From positions 20,923,189-20,987,188 of the forward strand of contig NC_049990.1 of NCBI RefSeq assembly GCF_000003815.2: 64,000 bases of DNA, in the 5' to 3' direction. Positions within the stretch are counted from its first letter, which is position 1; the number at the start of each line of letters is the position of its first letter. A model generated the notes under the pieces. That model ran no database searches. It was not told where the DNA came from and was given only the letters and a program-made list of their open reading frames with translations. Of the stretch, positions 38,353-51,838 are shown piece after piece. The position numbers and the translations under genes are program-made. This DNA is from Branchiostoma floridae. Lineage: Eukaryota > Chordata > Leptocardii > Amphioxiformes > Branchiostomatidae.

Positions 38353-41300
38353 GCGGGGAAATTCTTGACTTGTTGACCTAGATTTAATTTTACAATTTAG
38401 TAAACATCTGATAACAAAGTCTGCACTGTATATACAAAACAGGTATGACAAAGTAATTTGTTATTTACATAAAACAATAAAAGAAAAGCAGGTAACATTG
38501 TCAGAAACAAGTCTAGTCATAGGAAAAACACAATTCATATAGAAGAAACACTCATAGCCAAATATGGGGATACTAGTAGTGGAGACAATATTTGTTTTAG
38601 ATGACTCTGTTCATATATTAAGCATTTTGACAAGTCAACAAACATGCGGGTTGTTTTCTTTTCTACGCAGTTTGTACTCTATTGTCCGAGTGAATGAGTT
38701 TTTGTGTTGCGACATACCAGAGGAACAAAATCACCATACTCATATTTATGAGTGTTGTATATTATTACATAGCCATTCAAGTTATTACAAAGGCGACTGT
38801 CGATGCCATTGTCTTTAGCGCATAGGCTATATATAGCCTTACATCGAAGCCCACGCGTGTTGTCACTACATGATTTTACGATGTTTGTTTTTCTCCGCCC
38901 GTTTCCTTGTATATCATGGCCAATTTATGATTAAGCGAGTGATTCAGGTTGAGTCGTCAAACGGGCAATTCTCTAAATAAGGTGCTCGTTCCAGCTAGCA
39001 GGACAAGACGCATGGTAACATATACCCCCCCCCCCCCCTCCAACAAGTCTAGAGTTATGTGTTAATCTGTATTGTATTTATGTTTGTATATGAATGTATA
39101 ATGACTAGATAGCATTCGAAGTACATGTTTTCATCAATTCCTAGGACTGATTAACGTTATAAAGTTCTGAGACATTTCCTTAATAGTAATTCTCTTAAGT
39201 ATCGACTGCTTAGCCTAAAATGGAACGTTTTATCACACCAGCAATATACATTTTTGTATTGTTCTAATTACGTGGAAAAAATCCAAAATCGTTCAAAATT
39301 GTATAGAATAACGACTCGACTATTTACGTACGCCCTTATTTCATGCCCACTTAAACTGTGTGACTATCTTATCAAATATATCGTTATCTAGCTAGGTGTG
39401 AAGTTGATACAATATATCAATCTTTGTGTCAAAAATCACAATACACGTTGTTAAATATTATTGATTTTCGTAACCAGAAAATGGACATATTTTCGTCAGC
39501 GCTAAACTGTGTAACCATGTATTTCAGACACAGTGTTACCTCTGTTAGAGTAACAAAAGTGTCACACACACACGGCCACTAGAGCACTACACATCGCTTG
39601 CGTTCCCCCATCGTCCGCCAACCGTCCCTGAACAACGGCCTTTCATACTTGTACTTTCATCGCTGGGGCGTTTTTGTGGTGGTGTGGGGATTAGGTCATC
39701 GGTTGGGGAGGTAGAGGTGCTTAAGTGCCACAGCTGTAGGTAGAAGTGCTGTTCAGGGTACTTCTGGAAGGGACAGAATTATATATGAGGCGCGTGAGAA
39801 AGTGTTGACCGCACTCAGTGGGTCATTGGCTTCATGGGAGTTCTTTTTCTCTATTATATCGTTAATATTTATTGACACAAAAAAAGTACAGCGACTTTCG
39901 TATAAGGTCTTCTACACCTATCGTTACATACATACAAACAAATGGATACAAAAGATTGACAATCAGATATAGGAATACATGTATATCGACATGTTGAGTT
40001 TTAAGTATCTATTATATCACATATGTCGTACGACAGGCTTGCGACATGTGCTATGCGGGGAAATTCAGTTGTGACGGAAAAGTGTTCTAGTCGAAGGATA
40101 TTACAATTCTTGTATATAATATCGTTGAAAATCACACGAATTAAATATGTGATTATACAACTAGAGGATTATTTGTTGTTTGCTAAAGTGCAAAAATAAA
40201 ATTACAAAAGAATACATCAATAGATAAAAATCTATCAATAACATGATGACATTTCTTAATGTACTTATCTCCCATCATTGAATTAGGGTTCGATTCACAT
40301 ATTCCGTGATTCTTTACACCCAATCCAGTAATACAATACTAAGTCCTTGCGATTATGAGGAAAACTACAACCGTTCTATATCAGTCGAACTTTGGCACGC
40401 ACAAGCACTTTTCAAATGTTGAGTTGCTGAGTATTACCTGCTTGGTCAGCGATCATTGGAGTAACGGAATGTGCTGTAACTTCGGACGTAAATTAACGAG
40501 TTCGACATCGTATTGTAGCAGTGTCAGTTGTCTGAAAACTGTTGTGTTTTGACTAATGATAAATGGGCGTGGTGGTGTTTGGGAATTTTCCGTTCAGGAG
40601 TTTATTTTACATCGTCTGTGCACGATTTACACCATGCATCTCGGCCGGTAAAACAGAAAGTTGTTGTTATAGATATTGCGTTCCACATTGTTCCATTCTA
40701 AATAGGGTACCCTAACTTCGGATTACAAATACCTCTGTCTCTCTTTGACTCATTGGAACGATTTTAAGAAAACAAAAAGAAGAATTTTGTGTCAACTAAC
40801 TTCATCTTCCCCCTGGTTCGTATTTTTGGACCGTGCGTAAGTTTCCTCCAATGCGAGGCCCGCTGTAACTTAGCGATTGTTTACGCCGCTTGTTGCATTC
40901 CAAGTCACTTCAACGCTGACGATCTGTTTCTTCGTATGGCGATGAGACTAAATACACTTTTCACACCCATGGCTCTTGAGTATGAGCGCACAAAATGCCA
41001 CAAATTTGTTACAAGAATGCCGAATGTGTCGGCAGGCATGGTAACACCGGAAACAGATATGCTGACCTCTGCATGGCACCCGGCACGTGATCTCAAAGTA
41101 TGCCGCAAATCCTCCATCAGTGCAGTGCAAAGTCATTGATATCTTTTAACCAAATCCTCGATTTTTTTGGGACCGCAAGCTGTATTTTTCTTGGTTTATT
41201 TTTAGGCAAGCAATGAGAAATTCACTTTCAATTATGTTCTTGTTATGATGCACTCAGCGATTTGCATATTGTCAGATCGGGCGGGCCGCGCGCTGACTTC

Positions 41301-42247
41301 AAAGCCTGTCGCGAACTTTATGGGAGTGTAAGGTTTCATGTAGACATGAGTTTGCTACATCAATGATCCAGTCGCGTCGTGTTTCGTCAGACGGTCACTG
41401 AGATTTTTCAAACTCAAGTTTATACGACGGGTACAAGCTAGATTAAATGCAATTTTACCGATTTGCGAGCCCTACTTGACTTCTGTACAGCGCGACCAGA
41501 GGTGCCTGCACTGTTGTAGGTACTTTTTCGAACAGCGGTCAACAGATATGACCGTGACGTAACTTGGGGAGGGCGTTCGACGCCACGATTACTTTGTAAT
41601 TTCAGGTCAGTTTGATTGCCAGATAAACTCCCCAATACCCAAGTTATTGGTGTTTTGTATAGCTTTATGTCTCATGTCTAAAACAACTAAATTTGCATGA
41701 TGATTGTTGAGTAAGTTAAATGTAAGAGGCGCCACTACACAGTGACCTTGTTTCGAACGTAGCCATTTTAAATGTTCAAATTCTTTGGTTACGCAAAAAT
41801 AGATTATTGTACTCAAAACCGTGTTTCATCCAGACGAAAGCTCTGTGCATTAACTTGGGTTCTTCGCGATTTTATTCAGCACTGTTGATGAAGACAAACA
41901 TGCCTCATTTCTGCATAAAGAGACAATCAAAAATTCATCCGAAGTTACAGCACATCCGAAGTTACAGCACCCCCCGTTAATAGTTTATAGTTTTATACTT
42001 ATCATTGATTCATTATAGTTACGTCAAGAGGATGTTGTTAAAAATTTCTAGCTTTTTAAAACGTGATAGGTTCTAGTGACTCAACAAATATATCGCGAAG
42101 TCTTCCTTTTTGTGTAACGCATACCCTGTGACTCCTACGGTAACATTTCTGCTGCATGACTCACGATCGGTAACACTGCAATGCTAAAATAGATCGCAAG
42201 AGGTCGCTCTTGAAAAGTTAAAAAGTAACTTTATCAACTTTATCAGT
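38353..42247. other. No supported gene; poly-C run
   Basis: A 14-base C run lies at 39,025-39,038. The open frame at 40,789-41,139 overlaps a frame on the other strand and has no motif. No exon is supported. Confidence 0.5.
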
Positions 42248-43403
42248 CCGGTGTGACAGCGATCTCGCCCCCCCGGCGATCTCGCCCCCCCCGGGGGGCG
42301 AGATCACTAGCGTTTTCGCCCCCCTTTAGCGTTTTCGCCCCCCCCCCCCAAGAGCAGCTGGTTACTACATATTACAGGTGCGCTACCTGGTACTATACTG
42401 CACCTGGGGAGTAACGTGTATGGTGTGTTACCTGGTACCTTATGGCACCTTATTACCGTACCGTAAGATGCTTGTCATACCTCTAAAGTCGATACTATAT
42501 TGTTCGGTGCAAACATGACATTGAAATGAAAAGACAATTTTTGCAGCTGAGGTGGCATAAAAACAGTGCTACTGCGAACGTATAAATCAACACCGTCTAT
42601 GGTACGGAATACGTCAGCTATATGTTTTCAATTTGTCACAGTGTTTTCTTTCTTGTGCTGGAAACATTTCCAAAGCACTAACAAAAACACACGTGAATAA
42701 TAGTTTCTCATTATAAACACTATCTACGCGCAAGTTGATATAGCTGTTGCTAAATGCTACACAAACACTGGTAAAGTACCAGTCTTAAGAAACACGGGTA
42801 AATGCATCAGTTCCTAAATACTAGAAAAAACAGTCATGTTGGAGGTGAAGATATCCCTTGGCCAGGTGCATATACCAAAATGTGCGTTATTCTAATTAAT
42901 ACCTAATATTTGCATAATTAATAAAGACATTACATAGTTCTTTTGTGGTCACTTCATGGTAGAGACTTCATATTGGAGATATATAGCTTGTTTGAGGACA
43001 GGTGAATACAATTAAATACATCTTATGTCAAGACTCAGGTATATGCAATAATGGGAATACAAGGGACCCAACCCTCCTTGTCTGAAACAAGTTCAACTAT
43101 CTTATTACCATGTAATTGCGTTACTATTGATACTATGAATGGAGTTATGTATCAAACTCGTGTACTTATATCATTCTGAAACTGCATTTTGTGATTTATA
43201 CCAATCAACTTCTAAAATGTCATGTAAACCCGTTTTTTTTGGGGGGGGGGCGAAATCGCTAAAGGGGGGCGAGGTAGGGGGGCGAGATCACTAGCCGGGG
43301 AGGGCGAGATCGCTAGCGATTTCGCACCGGGGGGGCGAGATCGCTAGTGATTTCGCCCCCGGGGGGGCGAGATCACGGGGGGGCGAGATCGCTGTCACAC
43401 CGG
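42248..43403. mobile_element. 1.16-kb element with C/G-run inverted repeats
   Basis: The left end CCGGTGTGACAGCGATCTCG runs into repeated GATCTCGCCCCC and TTTTCGCCCCCC blocks (to about 42,352). The right arm (about 43,241-43,403) mirrors it with GGGGGGCGAGATCGCTAG blocks and ends CGAGATCGCTGTCACACCGG. The outer 20 bases are perfect inverted repeats. Inside each arm, shorter copies of the same block occur in both orientations, so the arms are themselves arrays of palindromic units. The 890-base centre is AT-rich and non-coding. No target-site duplication is obvious. Most likely a non-autonomous DNA transposon with expanded arms. Confidence 0.75.
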
Positions 43404-43779
43404 CCATAGTTCACCGTTTCATCATCAGCACAGGGAATCCGTTCAAAACCCTCTCACAAGCACGGACACTTACAATCGAAATGTTGAGAGGCGGCTATGA
43501 GGGATTTTCAGTCAGGGATGGAAATGGTAAGTGAGAAATTGCACCCTGACAAAAATCTTTGGTGTTTGAAATAGCCTATGAAAAAATTGCCCTTTCAGAC
43601 AATCTTCAAGTTTCAAATGATAGGAATTCTTTCTATACGTATATATAGAAATTTGTAGTCATTTCATGAGAAAGAAACGTGCATATACTTGACTCAAATC
43701 CCGGTATGTTATTTAAAGTTTAATTAACCTTGTGAGGTCACACTGAGGACACCAAACTTGTGAACTTTTAATAATGCTG

Positions 43780-43900
43780 CGCAAGGCATACCGGGAAACC
43801 AACATGGCGGGATCGGACGATATTTTCCACCAGGCCGACTTTTGAACGTAACTTTTCCTCAGAATTTAGCAGAGACAGCCTCTAATTTTGACAGCAAGAG
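43780..43900 (+). other. Candidate non-coding first exon of the GRL gene
   Basis: The first coding exon at 44,898 is preceded by a splice acceptor, so an upstream exon is required. A candidate contains CAACATGGCGGGATCGGACG and ends at 43,900 in a donor AGCAAGAG|GTAAAT. The ATG in it opens only 14 codons (a potential uORF). This would give a first intron of about 1 kb that contains MITE family A copy 3. Confidence 0.35.
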
Positions 43901-44487
43901 GTAAATATGAATGTCATGTGTCTGTCTGTTGACTGCAATGCCGTTTAAACTTTTCTGACGTTCGTCACCTAGACGATATACGGGGAGCAAATAAACTAGA
44001 CAGGACCGGTCTGAATTTGTGCAATCATTCAAATGCACAGTTCAAAATGAGATTATGACTGTGGGCTCCTGTTTTGTCAGATACAGAAATGTCGTTTTTA
44101 TCATATACAGGTACTAGTACTTGTTGTAACACGTAAAAATCAGCACGAATTGCACAAATTATAGGCGTGACCATCTCTTCAAGTTCAAGCAAATGAGGGG
44201 GAGGGTCTTTGTCGTACTTGGGAGGAGTGCTAATTGTTGAAATTATGAATTTATGAGTAGGTAATTGCACTCGTTGTATTTTATAAAAGAGCTCAAACAT
44301 AATTTGTCGTACTCTTGCAACATCTGATAATGTACTTCTAAGTTAAATCTAATGTGTTCTTGTTTTTGTCTTCAATGTTTTTTAATACTTCCTGGTCACA
44401 AAGTAGCTTGATTAAATCTTGCTTGTATCAGCACACCTATCAAGACTGGCCTCCTAGTTACAACCCCAGACAGTGCACAGTCTGTGT

Positions 44488-44708
44488 TAATGCTAGTTCA
44501 CCTTTATCTGCGGGGTAACCTATATCCGTTGTTTGTCAAAACAGTGTATTTCTAAAGGCACATCAAGTCGACGGGTGGTAGTTTTAAACTGCAATGTATG
44601 GAAAATAATGAAATTTTAAACCAACGTGTCAACGTGATATCCCCAATTATCCTTTTTTCATAAGCAACGGATATAGGTTACCCAACGGATAAAGGTGAAC
44701 TAGCGTTA
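44488..44708. mobile_element. MITE family A, copy 3
   Basis: Best preserved copy. GCTAGTTCACCTTTATCTGC at the left continues into GGGGTAACCTATATCCGTTG. The right end carries CAACGGATATAGGTTACCCA and closes with GGTGAACTAGCGTTA. It sits about 190 bases upstream of the first coding exon of the GRL gene, probably in its 5' intron. Confidence 0.85.
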
Positions 44709-44897
44709 CACAAACTAGTCACAAAACTTCGCTTAATTTCACTATAAACTGTTACTGGTTAACTAGCATGTTATAGATCAATTGGTTTGGGTACAACGCT
44801 AGGCATTGTCAACTTTTAAGATTAAGGGTCCTTAGTTTATACTTATAATTCCTTCTGTCAGTCCCATTATCAATATGTTTCCTGTATTTTTCAGACC

Positions 44898-47800
44898 ATG
44901 TCTTCACCATGTGAGAACCAGCCCAGTATCAACAGTTCCCACAACATGGCAGTGGAGTACACCAACATGGGTGCTGATCTCAGCACCGAGTCTCAAGTCA
45001 GTAATGTCTCCATTTGTGTATCATGCAACTTTGCATGTAGTAAAGAAACTTTGACCAATAGATAGCCATGATATATCATATGTTGTAGATGTTAAAACTT
45101 AAAGTTTACAATTATGAAAGCATCAGAATTTGGAGGAGAAACTTCCAATGGATAGTTTTTGTCTCATAGAATGTTATGATAACAGAATGTTGGTAATATT
45201 TCCTTTCCTGGGACCTCTTGGGGTCTGGCTCAATCATGCTGCAGTTACACCACATGACCTCACAAATTAGTTGATATGTTAAACTCAAATGGTTCAAAAA
45301 GAGAGAAACATTTGTCTTGACATTACCTTAAAAACACTTAAAACAGTTACAGACTTCAAACCATTTCTTGTGACACATCGTTCCAGGATGACCGTCCGTT
45401 CCGAGAGATGATGATAGCCAGTGAGCTGAGCAGCAGTGTGGATGATCCTGACATCACCATCATTAGGGACTATACATCCTCTATGAGCAGTGCAGTCAAA
45501 GTAGAGGTATGCAATGTTACAGTTTTAAATGTAAAGAAGTGCTCAAAATACTTTTTCGGCCATGTTGCTGAGGCGACAACCTGAGTCAAAAGCCAGGTTG
45601 CACCATCAATATTTCAGGTTGCCCCACTTCAAAGTTATTACTTTCTTCAAATCAGCTACTTATCCATTATCATATGTTCCACCTTCATGTAACTACTTAT
45701 GTTTTATCTTATCAAGAAATCAAAACAAAAGCTTATGCACGCTGGTGAGCAAAAGCGGTGTTCCAACTGCAAAATTTCAGGTTGCGCACTGCACTACCTA
45801 GGTTTAAGATTAAGTTGCGCCAAGCAAAATGTATTTGCATTTGCTGGTGTGCAAGTGGGTTTTTCAAGCACAGTGTAAAGTTAAACCTTTCTAACTATGC
45901 ACATCAAATGTATTTGATAGTTTAGTAAAAGATATATCTAAAACATTTTAGAAAATGGCACACGAGTGGATAGAGTGGGTAGAGCCTTGCATATGGTAGG
46001 TCGAGAGGTCATTCTTCAGCCAATTCATACCAAAGACTTGATTCATGCTGCTTTCTCTGATAAGTACTCAGCATATGGGAAAGAGTGTGGAAGTGGAACA
46101 CACACACCACTACCAGTGAACTAGCCCCCTGGTGTAGTGATTGCACAAACGTTGTGTGGCCCAAGGCTACTGAAACAGAGATGGGTGCCACACTGTGCAC
46201 CATCTGATGCGGGAAGGACCTTTTTATTTTAAACATTAGTCAGATACATTTTGAAAGTTACCTTTTTGTTTGTTTTACAGATCACTGATGCTAACGACGC
46301 AGAGTTTAACTACAGTACTTCAGCAGCCCTCAGGAAGTGTAAGAAACAGGTTCTACAGCCATATGGGAGACTACTGGCTTTGGTGAGTTGTTTTCATGCA
46401 GAATATACTGCAGCAAATATCTCAAATATAAAAGTAGAAATTTCAAATGCAAGAAAGCACCTAAGAAAAGTGCATTGGTTCAAAGTCATCATGTTGTAAG
46501 TTGTAACTGTCTCTGAGGGCCACGAGGATTTTGATAAAACTGTTTGAATATTTTTGCAGACTATATACAATGTCAACTAACATAATTGTATTCTACTATG
46601 TGCATTTGACTTCTAGCTTCTTTGTGACACCAAAAATGTATGCAATTATATGTTTTACAATTTACAATTATAAAGTTTTGTCTAAATTTGTCTGGAATAT
46701 GAATTTGTCTCTGCTACTTGCTAGTAGGTATATGAAGTAGGGAAACATTAAGTTCTATCCATCTATGAAGTTAAGCTCTCTCTTTGTTGTATAATCTACA
46801 TTCTAATACAAAATGCTTTTCATCTTCTACTCTATCCATATTACAATGTATAATGCACTGACTTCATTATTTGGCTGCTATGAAACCCAGTTTTCTGTCC
46901 TTGGTTTCAGATTGGATGGCGAGCGCTCGGTCGTGAGTCCATCTCCAACAACCTTGGCTGGAAGGTGCTGAACGTACTGTACACCATCTTCATCCTGTTC
47001 CTCCTCATCTTCTCCTACATCTTCCAGGTCCTGGTGTGTCAGGGGAGGCTCAACATTCACACTGATGTTAAGGTACCTGTGCAACATAATGTATTAGATC
47101 AGGCTTTTAGCTAAGGATTTAACTACAGGGGGTCCAAGTTTCTTCAATGGTGAGTTGTGGTAAGTGCACTTCTATAGTAGGGGGGGTCCAGGAGCATCCA
47201 CTTTCCATTGTGCAGAGTTTTCAAGAATTTTAAGTTAAAATGGTGCATTTTAAGGTATCCTGAGGGGCAAAATTACTGTCAGAGAGGTCACAGTACAAGA
47301 CTGTGACCACAAATGACCTAGTGGCATCCCTAGGTCTGGGTCCCCCTTGCAGCTTTTTGGAGCTGCAGGGGCCATTTTTGTTAACCTCAGTACAACATGA
47401 ATGCCCAGTTGGGGCCAAACATTGTGGGCACTTTTACATGCATTGTGGTGTGCACTGCATTCCAGGCTCCTACAGAAACCCCAGCCACACAGGTCCCACA
47501 GACATCAAGCGTAACACCATGGTCCATCAATGAGACCAACATGTTCACAGCTCAAACCATTCCTACATCCACCAACGCCACGACGATCGACGCCTACGCC
47601 CAGCCCGCGCAGTGTTCCCACGTCTTCACCACATACGTCGTACCGGACATCCTGCACTTCATGGCCTACCTGCTAGGGTTCTTCTACTTCCGCATACAGG
47701 ACAATGAACAGCTGTATGCACTAATGGAAAAGGTACTACAGTTGGATGAATAGCAAAGATCTTAGGAAATAGTTCAACCAGTAGTTCAAGCACTTATTGT

Positions 47801-50800
47801 CACTTGAATGTTTTTCTAATCCCCCCTTTTTATATACATCAATCCCAATACTGGTAACTAATGAATAAACGCCAGTATTACAAGGGATTGTTGCAGTTTC
47901 ATATGTGATCTTTGGTTTGTTGGGCAAAGGTAAAAAGTTGTAAAAACATTTCTTGACCGATGATGAGATTAATGTATGGGCCAGTTTTCTTAAGAAGAAT
48001 TATGTGTTGCTTGATATTCTATGAGTGTTATTCTATTTCTTGTCAATGTGTTGCAGAGAAGTTAACATTATGACATTGTGGACACTGATTTCTCTTTTGT
48101 GTCAATACCAGGTCTTCTTAAAAGCATCTGTAGCTCAGTCTAGAAATGTGTCCAGAGCTAAAATGATCCAAATGTCAAGGTGAGTTCAAGAAATATTGTG
48201 TAAAAAAAACATTGTCTTGCTTTCATACATCTGTTTTCCTTTTAATGATATCACAGAGTGATTTGGTTTGGTTTTATCACTTAGGAAGATCTAGAAATCT
48301 CTGTAACTCGTAAAATACCAGTATTCACAATTCTTCCTGGCATCCAGCAAAATAGAATAGTAAAGTAGACTAATGTAAGATAATGCACTGTTTGATGCTT
48401 TCTTTCCCATTTTGTTGTTGTTTCAGGATATACCTGATAGCAGGTGCCTTGTGGGTAGTGTTGTCCCTTGCTGTACAGGGAGTGTTTGTAGCAGCCTTTG
48501 GTGTGGATAAGATGACTTTCCTGGGAACTGCTGTACAATGGTGAAAACACTAAATTTCCCTTGTTTTAGTTCTAAATCCAGTTTATTCATGCCCAACAAC
48601 CTTGTTCGTCAAACTGATCTGATAAAAGTCAATTAGAATTCTGTGTAATGAACACTTTGAAGTACAATTCTTTCTCCAATGCCGAATTGTTTGTGTGCCC
48701 TACTACTTTAGGAAAGGATATAGGCTTCAGTTTTTTTGTATGTCTTCAATGGTATTTACCTTAGGAGATGCTGGAATGTTATGCTGAAATTTCTTGAGAC
48801 CTATTGGGTCTTGATTGAGTGAAGTACTGTAAATCTTGTACCTTTTGCTATGGTTTTATTTTCGTGGTTTTTCATGACACTTACAAAATTGCATTTCAAA
48901 TGCATTACCGCTGCATTACAGAGTTTTTCAAGCATGAAACCTTCTTTCGTCTCCAACTGTGAAAATCAAAGAATTTGCCCATATGCTATTGTAACAGTTT
49001 TTTTTTTTCTTATGTTCATTATTCTTATAGGAAAGGCTGGCACATCATGCTGATTTGTCTGCAGATGTTGGGGGCCTTGGTGACTAATGCAGTGAACTAT
49101 GCTGTAGTGGTTAACTACACCACCCAGTGTGAGATGATCATCTACTACATGAAGGGTATCTTTAGACGACTGCAGGAGAAATCAACCGACCTGAAGCTAG
49201 CCATGCATGTAAGTTCAATTTATAAGATATTGCCTAGTTACTAAGAATCGTTAGACCCAACATTCACCACCATAAAATGTGTTATTCATGATCAGCATAT
49301 GCAGAAATGTAGGTTACCATGTAAAATACATGTATTCTTATTGTGTCGATAAAGTAATCAAAATCTGTGATCTAGCCAAGTCTTGAATGTAGGACCAGAT
49401 TACTTGATTTTACAATACAGGCCTTTTCTGTTTCTGTATCGATGATAGCTAGCATGTGAGCTTTGTAGGACAGTACGTGATGTGGCAGTAGCTGGTTGTA
49501 TTACACTGAACAATCTGTCACATCTAGCCTTTGCACATCTGTCTGTTAAAGCATTGTTTCAAGCTATCTACTGACTACCCTACTGTATGCCAACAAGTTC
49601 CACTCTGAGACTCTTAATATCATGTTCTTCTTTTCTCTGGTACTTAAAGGATATCTTAGATGCTGGGAAGTCCATCTCCCAACTCAATGGACAAATTGCC
49701 AAGATGACGTCTCTGTGTGCAGTCAACTTTGCTGAATTATCAATTATTGGTAAGAAAGTAGTATACCCATTTTCAGTAGACAATTTCTGCCATACTGCAG
49801 CATTGTTTGTACAATACATTACATTACACTACAATACAATACATTTAGATGTGTTGCTTGAGTGCTCTAACCTAAGAGTAGGCTACAGAAGTCTTTTATG
49901 CCACTCGCCTATATCGTCAGTATATGTATTATCATTATCAAGAACATCATCCAATTTTAAGTCTGGAGTCCTGTGTCTTTCCTTAGGGTACCTTTTTTTC
50001 TAATGTTGGCTCCCATAAGATTTGAGCTTAGTACTAGCAACTGAACCATAATATTATACATCTTGGATTCATCTATAGCATGTAAATGTTTTGTAGGTCT
50101 TGTGATCCTGTTTCTGAACGAGTTCCACAGTGTGCTGATCTGGGTCTACAGGGGGACCTTCCCCATACTGTGGCTGGTTATCCTCATTGTGCCACTGGTG
50201 CAGGTATGTTATAAACTGCTAGGGGGCACTTCTGTATGGTAATTGAGGATAAAGTACCAATATATTGGATGGACATTCAAGTGATGAGATATGCAATATA
50301 AAAGATACTGAAGCTGCTAGGTAGATTTTGTTTATGGTCAGACATTTCAGTTACTGCTAAAAGATAGTGGACTAAGTGGATGCTACCTAAAATATCTGAC
50401 CGTATACACTATCCAGTTGGTTGAATACCTTTTGTATACTTTTGACAAAGATTTGAACAACATACACACAACTAAAGTTCAATTAGCTTGGGGAAGCTTT
50501 CGAGACGACCTCTGTCTCTTTGTCAACCCGGGGATCTCATCTTGGAGTTTCTCTGTCACGTGACGTTTGATGGACCTTTTGTATGGTTTAAGGGTGAAAC
50601 AGGTCAAAGTGTATGCATTTTTTCTAGCCATGGAATAACAAGATACAAATAAAAATGCCTCAGAATTAAAAAATATGTACAATGTTGAAAGCATTATTAT
50701 ATAATAGGCAACATGATATTATCATAAATACATGTAAATTCCACTGACATTTAAAATGGTTTAACAGACAATAGACAGAATAGAAATATTCATCATCACA

Positions 50801-51805
50801 GTCCTTTGATTATTATATTAATCAGTAGGTCACTGCTCATTCCGGTTTACAAGGCTTGCCACATACAGTTTAGAAAAAACAACAATTGAAATAAAATACT
50901 GAAAATATCTGTACATTTCAAATTGTCATTGCCCCTCAAGATGACAGAAGTGATTTTGCAGTGAAAATTTCTTGTTTGAATGTAGACTCATGGTGAGTGT
51001 TTTCCTTGTGTTGGAACAAAGCTTAAACCTGTCAACTGAAAGTTTCTTTTTGATGTCCCCAGGCTGCGAGACTGAACTCCACCATCATGAGTCTGAAGAG
51101 GATCGGACTGGACATGCGAGTGTTCGGGTACCAGAACTCCTCTCAGCTGGAGAGGGACTCCTTCTTACTCTTCCTACTCAACCTTAACTTCAAGGTCTGT
51201 TCAATCTGTGTTTTATCAAAGAGCATAGTGCAGAATTGTCGTAAAAAGGACAAAGAAGTACAAAACACAAGCCATATCCACTCCTGATGTTTCTGGAAAC
51301 TATTTGATGTATGGAAAAATTTATGTGCCATATTTTATTTTATTTCCAGGATGAATATACAGTGGAAGCCAGTTAATTGCACATCGGATTAACGCACACT
51401 TCTGTTAACTGCACGGAATCCCCAAATCCCAAACCAGTGCGGTCCAGCTAGATAACTTCGCATAATTGCACCAGCCGGATAATTGCACCAAATTCGCTGG
51501 CAAATAGGCCGTGCAGTTAAGCGGCTTTTACTGTAGTAAACAATCTGCATGTGACAACATAATTTCAGTGCTCGTATCATGACTATGTCAACTATGATAC
51601 TTGACAAACTGTATAAAGTTAGCTGAAATCGATCTTAGAACTTGCAGTCAATATACTAGTACCTTTGTCTTTTGTTTTGCAGGCCAAACTGTTCCATATC
51701 CCCATCAAGCCATCCTACCTGTTTGGTATCCTGGTACTCGTGACCTTTACCCTCTTGTTGCTGCTTCAGACTAGTGTCATTGGAGGGTCAAGCATCTTCT
51801 TGTAA
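44898..51805 (+). CDS. Gustatory-receptor-like seven-transmembrane protein (GRL family)
   Basis: Twelve coding exons join in frame to 523 aa: 44898-44996, 45387-45506, 46281-46382, 46911-47072, 47466-47732, 48112-48179, 48427-48540, 49031-49208, 49650-49749, 50097-50203, 51063-51194, 51683-51805. All introns are GT-AG. Seven hydrophobic segments lie near residues 126-150, 217-237, 274-298, 313-339, 389-410, 416-439 and 494-516, after a 107-residue hydrophilic N-terminus. The TM1-TM2 loop is Thr/Pro-rich with two N-glycosylation sequons (N183, N198), which suits the inverted (N-inside) topology of insect gustatory receptors. The C-terminus fits the family: a phase-0 intron precedes a last exon beginning AKLFHIP and ending in TM7 with FTLLLLLQT (505-513), a match to the TYhhhhhQF signature. 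The family forms ligand-gated channels in insects; the ligand here is unknown. The start is the first ATG of the exon (ACCATGT). Confidence 0.8.
45955..46225 (+). mobile_element. tRNA-derived SINE in GRL intron 2
   Basis: An A-box-like GTGGATAGAGTGGGTAGAGC starts the element. Next comes a decayed B-box region near 46,000-46,020, then a body with ATGCTGCTTTCTCTGATAAG and CCCCTGGTGTAGTGATTGCA, and a 3' part with GATGGGTGCCACACTGTGCA and CATCTGATGCGGGAAGGACC. The arrangement matches the general plan of invertebrate SINEs with a conserved central domain. Confidence 0.65.
48825..48960. mobile_element. Fragment of an ACTGTAAAT-type MITE in GRL intron 7
   Basis: ACTGTAAATCTTGTACCTTT followed by GGTTTTATTTTCGTGGTTTT resembles the start of a MITE family I recall from molluscs and lancelets. 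No matching right end was seen, so it is partial or misassigned. Confidence 0.3.
51360..51533. mobile_element. pogo/Tigger-like MITE in GRL intron 11
   Basis: The left end CAGTGGAAGCCAGTTAATTG continues CAC; the right end on the minus strand reads CAGTAAAAGCCGCTTAACTG then CAC. Both are flanked by TA (51,358-51,359 and 51,534-51,535). CAGT termini with TA duplications are the hallmark of the pogo/Tigger group. At 174 bases it has no transposase. Confidence 0.8.
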
Positions 51806-51838
51806 GGCCAACGGTCATGGCTTCCGGTTGGGTCGTAG

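Noticed and set aside
40290-40330. Possible tRNA (GGTTCGATTC B-box-like word)
   Set aside because: No A box at the right distance upstream and no cloverleaf can be drawn.
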